Shown here piece by piece: positions 1-7,125 of a stretch of 7,125 nt of DNA (position 1 is its first letter; every line of letters begins with the position of its first letter). Both the position numbers and the translations under genes were made by a program. The DNA comes from an uncultured Oligoflexia bacterium (GTDB lineage Bacteria; Bdellovibrionota; Bacteriovoracia; Bacteriovoracales; Bacteriovoracaceae): the NCBI GenBank assembly GCA_950060715.1, contig CATLVA010000069.1, forward strand, positions 1 through 7,125, read 5' to 3'. The notes beneath the pieces were generated by a model. That model had not been told where the DNA came from. It made no database searches and saw nothing but the letters and a program-made list of their open reading frames with translations.

Positions 1-32
1 TCGAATTTACAAAGAAACGAAAAGTAGACCCA

Positions 33-44
33 CTTCAATTGAAG
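33..44. repeat. 12-bp perfect palindrome after the last gene
   Basis: CTTCAATTGAAG reads the same on both strands. It lies 9 nt beyond the stop codon of the membrane-protein gene. It has no central loop and no strong T-run on either side, so it is not a convincing intrinsic terminator. It could be a protein-binding site or chance in AT-rich DNA. Confidence 0.4.
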
Positions 45-53
45 AATATGAAG

Positions 54-1715
54 TTAAATCTCCAGTTGAGTCGTAATTCCATTTTGTTTAACTAGTATTA
101 TTCGAGGATTGCTAGTGTAGTAGTCGAAAGCAATCTCTAATCTGAGACATTTGCCGAGATTTTTGTAGTAGGGCGATTTCGTGTTAGTTGGTGAGAACTT
201 AATGGTCCTCCGTTTGTGAATTCGAGTGTATTTTTCCCAGTAATTTTCAGTATCAAAGTCTAGTTTCGCAAGATGGTGACCTCGATAACTACCAATCTGA
301 TAATAAGGGACTTTTATAGGATCAAATAAATAGTCTGAGTAGACGCATTTAACAGTGCGGAAATCTTTACTGTCTTGTAAGAAGTCCACTATCTGCCATT
401 TTATTAGGTTTGGTTTATTACCAATTGCTACAAAAAAATTATTGAATTGTGTCGTAAAAATTGAAATGCCTACCAAACTCAGTGTTAGCATTTTAATGAG
501 CTTTTTTCCGTGGAGGCAAGAATGTGAAATGATTATAGTGAAGAGTAGTACTGAACCAAACCGGCTAAAATAACTCATATGGGTGGCCCACCTTTTCCCG
601 GATAAAAAGAATTCCTGATAGTGGTAATTCAGTGGATGCAGCGAGTTTGGTATGTACATCAAAAGTAGGCACAGGACTGCAAGTATCCAAGGGAATTGCG
701 AAAGTTCGTCATCTCGTTTTGGGATAGACTGGTAAAGTAGAAATCCTAGTCCAAGCAATAATACTGCAAGGCCGAAGGGAATTAATAGATAGATGTCTTT
801 ATTCTTTTTCGAAGGTTTTTCTGATTTCCCATCTAAACTGTTGTGGTGACTATTTGATATTCTTTTGTAGAATTTCTGAAACTCGGGATTTGCGAAATGT
901 ATTAAAGGAATATTAAAGATTGAATAGCCAGCGGCTGTTTTTAAATATCCAGAGATAGACACTTTGTCCGGTTTAAAGGAGTTTCCTGGGTATGTAGTTT
1001 GACTCTGGATTCTAGCGATAAGATGAGAAGCAGCATAGATGATATTAACCGAAATGATGATAAAAATAAGAAGCCTGTTGCTCCTGAAAACTGTAAGCCA
1101 GTTGCATTGATTCTGATTTCGATAGTGAAAGACAATCCAAAAGAAAAGGATACTATAAATAACAACCACTTCAGACAAGAGGATTGACGCTATGTGGAAA
1201 AGACTAAACCAGAGTAGATTTTTTTTCTTTTTATCCTTTAGGTACTTATCAAAGAAAATGAAGGTGAAAACTATAAAATTGATTAGTATTTGATAGAACG
1301 GAAAATACCCAGTAAAGAGGCTATGATTTGTGGTGTAGGATTGCAAAAGAAGAAATAAATAAGGAAATATAAGGAAATAGTTTTTCTTGGGAAAAAAATG
1401 TTTCAGTAGTAGGCTAAAAGATATTATGTTCGATAACAGAATAATGATAGAACTAAGTTTGAAGTATAAAAAATTTTTGAATACATAAGAAATTGAGATA
1501 AATGGAAAGAGAAAATAGTAATAGTATCGGCTGTGATCCTGAACCATTTGTTGTATCCAAGCATAGAATCTCGGACTTTGGTCCATAAATCTCAAAGACA
1601 TATGCATTGTGTCGTGATCGGCAAAATAGATAAAAAAGAGAGGGTAATAAGCGATCAAAGCTAGTGTTATAAAGAGAGCTGAATACTTATAATTTTTAAG
1701 ACTGCTTAAATTCAT
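54..1715 (-). CDS. polytopic membrane protein, possible GT-C-type glycosyltransferase
   Basis: I do not recognise a named family. The protein has 553 residues with about ten or eleven hydrophobic segments, roughly at 12-31, 68-79, 83-107, 112-126, 137-156, 167-196 (perhaps two), 213-230, 308-328, 342-358, 384-400 and 405-425. A hydrophilic Lys/Ser/Asn-rich loop lies at about 280-307, and a soluble C-terminal part at about 433-553. The basic N-terminus suggests it faces the cytoplasm, placing the first loop, with FADHDTMH (31-38), on the periplasmic side. An acidic pair (Asp33, Asp35) in that loop fits the layout of GT-C glycosyltransferases that use polyprenyl-phosphate sugars; this is inference only. 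An O-antigen polymerase or ligase is less likely, because the soluble C-terminal region is large. The start overlaps rmlB by 20 nt without a clear Shine-Dalgarno. No upstream in-frame start exists before a stop. It is probably co-transcribed with rmlB. Confidence 0.85.
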   Translation of the reverse strand: MNLSSLKNYKYSALFITLALIAYYPLFFIYFADHDTMHMSLRFMDQSPRFYAWIQQMVQDHSRYYYYFLFPFISISYVFKNFLYFKLSSIIILLSNIISFSLLLKHFFPKKNYFLIFPYLFLLLQSYTTNHSLFTGYFPFYQILINFIVFTFIFFDKYLKDKKKKNLLWFSLFHIASILLSEVVVIYSILFFWIVFHYRNQNQCNWLTVFRSNRLLIFIIISVNIIYAASHLIARIQSQTTYPGNSFKPDKVSISGYLKTAAGYSIFNIPLIHFANPEFQKFYKRISNSHHNSLDGKSEKPSKKNKDIYLLIPFGLAVLLLGLGFLLYQSIPKRDDELSQFPWILAVLCLLLMYIPNSLHPLNYHYQEFFLSGKRWATHMSYFSRFGSVLLFTIIISHSCLHGKKLIKMLTLSLVGISIFTTQFNNFFVAIGNKPNLIKWQIVDFLQDSKDFRTVKCVYSDYLFDPIKVPYYQIGSYRGHHLAKLDFDTENYWEKYTRIHKRRTIKFSPTNTKSPYYKNLGKCLRLEIAFDYYTSNPRIILVKQNGITTQLEI

Positions 1716-2673
1716 CCAAATACCATTGAATAGTTAGTTCGAGATTATCTAGGAAGTCCTTTGAGGGATTCCAATTGAAATCTTTAGTGATAGACTTGTT
1801 TTCTATGGCGTATCTAAAATCATGACCTGGCCTGTCTTTCACAAAATGAATTAATTCAGCTGAGTTTCTGGCTAAGGGGTGCAACCTGTCAAATATAGAG
1901 CAAATTGTTTTGCATAGTTCTAGGTTGGATATTTCATTATTGCCACCTATATTATAATTCTCAAAAGAGCATTCACCAAAGGCTACTTTTGATAGTGCTT
2001 CACAATGATCGCCGACAAAGATCCAGTCTCTTATATTTTTCCCATCGCCGTATATTGGAATAGGAGTCTCGTTTGCAATAGACTTGATCACCGTGGGAAT
2101 GAATTTTTCCTTATTTTGGTGTGGACCAAAATTGTTAGAGCAATTGGTTATGATCACATTTAGGCCATATGTTTTTCGATAAGATCGCGCTATTAAGTCA
2201 GATCCCGCCTTGGTGGCGGCATAAGGAGAATTTGGTTGATATCTAGAAAATTCGGTGAACGGAGCCGAGTCACGGTCAAGAGTTCCGTAAACTTCATCGG
2301 TGGAAACATGAACAAATTTCTTTATCTTATTTTTTTTAGCCGCTTCAAGTAAATTAAATGTTCCTTTTATGTTTGTCTCAACAAAGATCTCAGGTCCATT
2401 AATGGAATTGTCTACATGTGATTCAGCTGCAAAATGAACAACCACGGAAGGGGCTTCATCTTGAAATATATCATTCACTAAGGATTGTTTACAAATATCA
2501 GCCTCAATTAGTTTATATCTACTATTTTTTTTTACATATTTTTTATTTGAGGCGTATGTCATTTTATCTATATTGACTATTTCAATGTCATTAAAACTAT
2601 CAAGAACATAGTTGATGAAATTTGAGCCAATGAAGCCACACCCTCCTGTCACCAATACTTTGTGTTCACTCAT
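1696..2673 (-). CDS. rmlB: dTDP-glucose 4,6-dehydratase (RmlB)
   Basis: Cytoplasmic NAD-dependent SDR enzyme that converts dTDP-glucose from RmlA into dTDP-4-keto-6-deoxy-D-glucose, precursor of dTDP-L-rhamnose and several dTDP-amino sugars. The Rossmann motif GGCGFIGSN is at residues 10-18. The dehydratase triad is Thr125-Asp126-Glu127 in STDEVYG, and the SDR pair is Tyr151/Lys155 in SPYAATK. Other family blocks are NCSNNFGPHQ (177-186), RDWIFVGDH (215-223) and DRPGHDFRYAI (280-290). At 325 residues it is shorter than the roughly 355-361 of enterobacterial RmlB. It ends soon after the WYL motif (317-319), so it lacks the usual C-terminal tail, and the loop after STDEVYG is also short. All catalytic residues remain, so I take it as active. 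Its ATG overlaps the rmlA stop by 8 nt (ATGAGTGA). Confidence 0.96.
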   Translation of the reverse strand: MSEHKVLVTGGCGFIGSNFINYVLDSFNDIEIVNIDKMTYASNKKYVKKNSRYKLIEADICKQSLVNDIFQDEAPSVVVHFAAESHVDNSINGPEIFVETNIKGTFNLLEAAKKNKIKKFVHVSTDEVYGTLDRDSAPFTEFSRYQPNSPYAATKAGSDLIARSYRKTYGLNVIITNCSNNFGPHQNKEKFIPTVIKSIANETPIPIYGDGKNIRDWIFVGDHCEALSKVAFGECSFENYNIGGNNEISNLELCKTICSIFDRLHPLARNSAELIHFVKDRPGHDFRYAIENKSITKDFNWNPSKDFLDNLELTIQWYLDEFKQS

Positions 2674-3544
2674 AATTTGTCTTCTCTGTTATCTGGATTA
2701 AGTATTTGCCGTAACTGCTACTTTCATATCTTAGAGCAACTTTTAATAATTGGTCTTCGTCTATATAGCCCTTGCGAAAAGCAATCTCCTCTGGAGAGCC
2801 TATTTTTAATCCTTGTCTCTTTTCCACAATTGAAACGAACTCAGCTGCTTCAAGCATGCTTTCATGAGTACCGGTGTCGAGCCACGATACTCCTCGACCT
2901 AAGACTTCAACGTCGAGTCTTCTTTCGTCTAAGTAAAGTTTGTTAACATCAGTTATTTCGAGCTCTCCTCGTGATGAAGGGGAAATCTTTTTGGCTTTCT
3001 CAACCACATCATTTTCGTAAAAATAGAGTCCAGTCAAGGCATAATTCGAGACGAATCTTGTCGGTTTTTCTATCAAGTCAACGACGTTTCCATCCTTTCC
3101 AAACTGCGCTACTCCATATCTTTCAGGGTCGTTAACATAGTATCCAAAAAGTTTAGCGCCTTTCACATTATTCTTGGTTAATTCTAACTTCCTACCGAGT
3201 CCTTGTCCGTAGAAGATATTATCTCCTAGAATTAGAGCTACAGAACTTTCTCCTATAAAATTTTCACCAATTAAAAAAGCCTCCGCTAATCCATTTGGGT
3301 TGGGTTGAACCTTATAGCTAATTGCCGCTCCATAGTTGGATCCATCTCCCAACAGATTTTCAAAGAGCTGTTTATCTGCTGGGGTTGTGATAATCAAGAT
3401 ATCTCGAATACCAGCTAGGAGCAATGTCGAGAGTGGGTAATAAATGAGGGGCTTGTCGTAAATTGGAAGCAATTGTTTTGAAATAACTTTTGTATTGGGA
3501 AAGAGTCTTGTTCCAGTTCCCCCTGCGAGTATTATTCCTTTCAT
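2666..3544 (-). CDS. rmlA: glucose-1-phosphate thymidylyltransferase (RmlA)
   Basis: Cytoplasmic nucleotidyltransferase that joins dTTP and alpha-D-glucose-1-phosphate to give dTDP-glucose, the first step of the dTDP-6-deoxyhexose pathway. With the chosen start it has 292 residues, the normal length for the homotetrameric enzyme. The nucleotide-binding loop GGTGTRLFP is at residues 8-16, with Arg13 and Lys23. LGDNIFYG (106-113) supplies metal ligand Asp108, EKP is at 159-161, and WLDTGTHESM (221-230) supplies the second metal ligand Asp223. These positions sit three residues below their counterparts in Pseudomonas aeruginosa RmlA, a consistent offset. Two ATG codons are adjacent (3547 and 3544). 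The second has the better spacing, 6 nt after AGAGG (3551-3555), and gives the family-typical MKGIILAGG. Using the first would add one Met. Either overlaps the wzt stop, by 1 or 4 nt. Identification is very secure. Confidence 0.97.
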   Translation of the reverse strand: MKGIILAGGTGTRLFPNTKVISKQLLPIYDKPLIYYPLSTLLLAGIRDILIITTPADKQLFENLLGDGSNYGAAISYKVQPNPNGLAEAFLIGENFIGESSVALILGDNIFYGQGLGRKLELTKNNVKGAKLFGYYVNDPERYGVAQFGKDGNVVDLIEKPTRFVSNYALTGLYFYENDVVEKAKKISPSSRGELEITDVNKLYLDERRLDVEVLGRGVSWLDTGTHESMLEAAEFVSIVEKRQGLKIGSPEEIAFRKGYIDEDQLLKVALRYESSSYGKYLIQITEKTNYE

Positions 3545-4806
3545 CATCTACCTCTTTGTTCGGTAATTATTCTAAAATCGTACTGAGGGGCGATAACACC
3601 CTTGTCTAGACCCATGTTACCTTTTATATACAAGTCAGCTACAACATTTCGGAATAAATAAGAACTTCCCTCGTGGACAGGCATTAGAATTTTGTACCGC
3701 CCAGGGGAAAGGTTAAAATGATTGATATTGAGTTCTCCCTTTATAGTTTGTCCCTTCTCGAAACTATATTTCTTTTGATTGAGCGAAGAGGCTGCAAACA
3801 TATGGAGCCCATCTTCTCTATATATAGTTACGGTTACATTGGTATTAAAGAGATTCTCAAGACAAGCTCCAATTTCAAAGTCGAGTTTTAGAGGTGAGTT
3901 GAGCTGTATTTCACATTTGGGATCATTCAAATCAACTTCTTGTTTGTTTACTTTTATTTTTATAGCCTCTATTTTCTCTGATTTTTTATATATTGGACCA
4001 TAAATATTATTTTTTTGCTCACTTTTATCATTTTTATCGCGTTTAGAGTCACTACCATCTAAAAACTCAATATATTTACCGAGAACATCTTTTGTTCTTC
4101 CTTGGCTCATTACTTTCCCTTTGTTTAGCCAAATCGAATTTTCACAAATCTGCGAAATATGAGTATTACTGTGGGAAACTAATACGATTGAGACCCCCTC
4201 TCTTTTTAACTTTTCGATATGTATTCGACATTTATTTTGAAAGTTGTAATCACCTACAGCTAAGACCTCGTCAACCAACAGGATGTCTGGTTTCAAGTTT
4301 ACTGCAATTGAAAAACCTAGCCTTGAATACATACCTGAGCTATATGTTTTTATTGGGTTGTTGATATAGTCACCAAGTTCAGAGAATTCAACTACTCTTT
4401 CTATGATTTTTGGGAGATCGGACTTTTTTAATCCTAGCAATGAAGATGATGCAATAATATTATCATATCCAGAAAGCTCTGGGTTTAGTCCTGCCCCTAG
4501 ATTAATCAGAGACTGCATAGTTCCTTGTTTGGAGACATTTCCCCTTGATGGGAGAATTAATCCGGCCAGCATTCTTAGTGTTGTCGATTTACCACTTCCA
4601 TTGGTTCCAATTAGGCCAAGAGTCTCTCCTTCCTTTAAATTGAAACTTACATCGTGAACAGCCCATATCTCATTTTCTCTAAGAGACTGGTTTGGAGGAC
4701 TTTTAAAAATAGCACGAATAATATCAGCGGATCCCTGCCAAAGACCCATATTAGGATCTTGATAAAATTTCTTATATAGATTTTGAGCAACCAGCACGTC
4801 TTTCAT
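3544..4806 (-). CDS. wzt: polysaccharide ABC transporter ATP-binding protein (Wzt) with C-terminal extension
   Basis: Cytoplasmic ATPase subunit that drives export of the lipid-linked polysaccharide through Wzm. The 420-residue protein has two parts. The nucleotide-binding domain (about residues 1-245) carries Walker A GTNGSGKST (67-75), the signature TYSSGMYSRL (154-163) typical of the Wzt/TagH subfamily, Walker B ILLVDE (175-180) with catalytic Glu180, the D-loop AVGD (183-186) and the switch His212. The N-terminal stretch GLWQGSADII before the first strand is usual for this subfamily. A charged linker (about 250-275, rich in K, D, S and N) joins a second domain, about 276-416, of beta-strand-like character. 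In long Wzt proteins such a domain binds a modified non-reducing end of the glycan. Here its ligand is unknown. The start overlaps the wzm stop (ATGA) with no good Shine-Dalgarno, so coupling is likely. Confidence 0.96.
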   Translation of the reverse strand: MKDVLVAQNLYKKFYQDPNMGLWQGSADIIRAIFKSPPNQSLRENEIWAVHDVSFNLKEGETLGLIGTNGSGKSTTLRMLAGLILPSRGNVSKQGTMQSLINLGAGLNPELSGYDNIIASSSLLGLKKSDLPKIIERVVEFSELGDYINNPIKTYSSGMYSRLGFSIAVNLKPDILLVDEVLAVGDYNFQNKCRIHIEKLKREGVSIVLVSHSNTHISQICENSIWLNKGKVMSQGRTKDVLGKYIEFLDGSDSKRDKNDKSEQKNNIYGPIYKKSEKIEAIKIKVNKQEVDLNDPKCEIQLNSPLKLDFEIGACLENLFNTNVTVTIYREDGLHMFAASSLNQKKYSFEKGQTIKGELNINHFNLSPGRYKILMPVHEGSSYLFRNVVADLYIKGNMGLDKGVIAPQYDFRIITEQRGR

Positions 4807-5558
4807 ATTCGATCACACAAGATTTTAAAACTTCTTCTGAAGGTTGTTGTACCCGCCAAAAAAATTAAGCTACTTCCAAGGAGGACTAGGATGAAATTAC
4901 TGAGACTAGGAAAATTTTTTAAAAGAATGTTTCTCGGCTGTTGAATAAAGAAATAAAATGGATTTACTTTTGCAAAAAGAGAATCTTGCAGGGGAATGAC
5001 AACTCCACTGACAAACATTAGTGGGCGAGTCATTTTGACAACCAGGTTCTCCATATCTGAGAAGAGGAATGTAAATGGCGAGATCAAGAAACCAAAACCG
5101 GAGAAGAGTATAATCCCCATAATACTTATAGGGATTATTGACAGGAAAAACTCAGCATTAATTTCAAAAAATATACAGGTCGTAAAAATAATAAGTATCC
5201 TGATTGTATGCAAGAAAAACACGTTAAGTAGGTTTAGGAAGATCAAGGTTAAAGGTGATATGGCTCTGCTTTTTATTATGTTAGCGTTAGATCGGATAGC
5301 AGTTAAAGGATTGAGGAGTGCATCAATATATCCTTGCCATAGCATTAATCCTAATACAACAAAAAGGGCGTATGGAAGTTCATTTGTGTCTTTTATGACT
5401 GATGTGGACTTTTTAAGAATAATAAAAATAAATGAGTATAGAGCCGGATCAAAGAAATCCCAAAAAATGCTCAATTTTAGAGAGCTGTACTTTCGCTTTT
5501 GACTAGCTGTAAATAGCTCGTAAGCGATAAAATAGTTTTCTTTTATCTTGTGTAAAAT
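4803..5558 (-). CDS. wzm: polysaccharide ABC transporter permease (Wzm), probable AUU start
   Basis: Inner-membrane ABC-2 permease that pairs with the next gene product (Wzt) to move undecaprenyl-linked polysaccharide to the periplasmic face. From the ATT at 5558 it has 251 residues, within the usual 250-270. An amphipathic N-terminal helix (residues 1-28) leads into KRKYSSLKLSIFWDFFDP, which aligns without gaps to the family pattern KxRYxxSxLGxxWxxxxP. Hydrophobic segments follow at about residues 30-48, 62-79, 102-130, 137-165, 178-189 and 222-238. The blocks FSDMENLV and NPFYFFIQQPRNIL correspond to the conserved family regions before and after the fifth segment. Start choice: there is no in-frame ATG or GTG, and the only TTG (5474) would remove the conserved KRKY segment. 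ATT at 5558 lies 7 nt after GGAG. The stop overlaps the wzt start as ATGA. Function is sure; the start is inferred. Confidence 0.9.
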   Translation of the reverse strand: MLHKIKENYFIAYELFTASQKRKYSSLKLSIFWDFFDPALYSFIFIILKKSTSVIKDTNELPYALFVVLGLMLWQGYIDALLNPLTAIRSNANIIKSRAISPLTLIFLNLLNVFFLHTIRILIIFTTCIFFEINAEFFLSIIPISIMGIILFSGFGFLISPFTFLFSDMENLVVKMTRPLMFVSGVVIPLQDSLFAKVNPFYFFIQQPRNILLKNFPSLSNFILVLLGSSLIFLAGTTTFRRSFKILCDRI

Positions 5559-5565
5559 GGCTTTG

Positions 5566-5569
5566 CTCC
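5566..5569 (-). promoter_or_regulatory. Shine-Dalgarno GGAG supporting the wzm AUU start
   Basis: The minus strand reads GGAG here, followed by seven bases (CAAAGCC) and then ATT at 5558-5556. The spacing is optimal for a bacterial ribosome binding site. It lies in the 19-nt gap between the gmd stop (5578) and the proposed start. It is the main local evidence that translation of the permease begins at a non-canonical AUU codon rather than at the TTG at 5474. Confidence 0.55.
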
Positions 5570-5577
5570 AAGCTGAT

Positions 5578-7125
<1,548 letters not shown>

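Noticed and set aside
355..4657. Plus-strand open frames of 62-94 codons (for example 355-573, 2662-2946, 3779-4003, 4092-4364, 4403-4657) and a minus-strand frame at 941-1165
   Set aside because: All lie within well-supported genes in other frames, have no motifs, and look like shadows.
5110..5138. Inverted repeat with an 8-bp stem (ATAATCCC / GGGATTAT) inside wzm
   Set aside because: It falls in codons for an Ile-rich membrane segment, has no T-run after it on the coding strand, and would make no sense as a terminator in mid-gene; likely a by-product of repeated ATT/ATA codons.
4803..5474. TTG at 5474 as the wzm start
   Set aside because: It would remove the KRKYSSLK segment that aligns without gaps to the permease family and leave only 223 residues; no Shine-Dalgarno stands at proper distance.
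4996..5502. 168-codon open frame on the plus strand, opposite wzm
   Set aside because: It lies entirely antisense to a permease whose frame has clear family motifs, shows no recognisable domain, and is explained by the low stop density opposite an Ile/Leu-rich gene.
5503..5571. Short TTG-initiated frame of 22 residues between gmd and wzm, out of frame with wzm
   Set aside because: It ends at a TAG before the permease core and does not match the family pattern; the true permease frame aligns through this region, so no leader peptide or frameshifted start is needed.

Overview
The window is a run of seven genes, all on the minus strand and packed end to end. They belong to a surface-polysaccharide (O-antigen or capsule type) locus of the ABC-transporter-dependent class. 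The DNA is clearly AT-rich, with long A and T runs. A polysaccharide transporter of the Wzm/Wzt type next to GDP- and dTDP-sugar genes suggests a Gram-negative bacterium with an AT-rich genome. The sequence alone does not let me name the genus.

In the direction of transcription (right to left), the window opens inside rmd, GDP-4-dehydro-6-deoxy-D-mannose reductase, whose N-terminal part lies beyond position 7125. Next come gmd (GDP-mannose 4,6-dehydratase), wzm (ABC-2 permease), wzt (ATPase with a C-terminal extension of the carbohydrate-binding type), rmlA (glucose-1-phosphate thymidylyltransferase) and rmlB (dTDP-glucose 4,6-dehydratase). The last is a 553-residue polytopic membrane protein of unknown function, possibly a GT-C-type glycosyltransferase. 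Five of the six junctions overlap, by 1 to 20 nt. The sixth, gmd/wzm, has only 19 nt between the genes. There is no room for internal promoters outside coding sequence, so this looks like one translationally coupled operon whose promoter is off the right edge.

Functionally, Gmd and Rmd convert GDP-D-mannose to GDP-D-rhamnose. RmlA and RmlB convert glucose-1-phosphate to dTDP-4-keto-6-deoxy-D-glucose, the branch point to dTDP-L-rhamnose and several dTDP-amino sugars. Wzt and Wzm export the finished lipid-linked chain across the inner membrane, and the Wzt extension is the part that in related systems recognises the chain end. The order rmd-gmd-...-wzm-wzt recalls the D-rhamnan (A-band / common antigen) cluster of Pseudomonas aeruginosa. 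Not present here: rmlC, rmlD, GDP-mannose synthesis genes, soluble glycosyltransferases, and a chain-terminating methyltransferase or kinase. They may lie outside the window.

The most notable detail is the start of wzm. The conserved N-terminal reading frame contains no ATG or GTG, and its only TTG lies inside the conserved part of the protein. An ATT codon stands 7 nt after a GGAG motif, which suggests a rare AUU start. I see no phage, transposon, CRISPR or RNA gene, and no clearly undescribed system. The other points of interest are the unassigned membrane protein and a possible convergent gene tail at the left edge.
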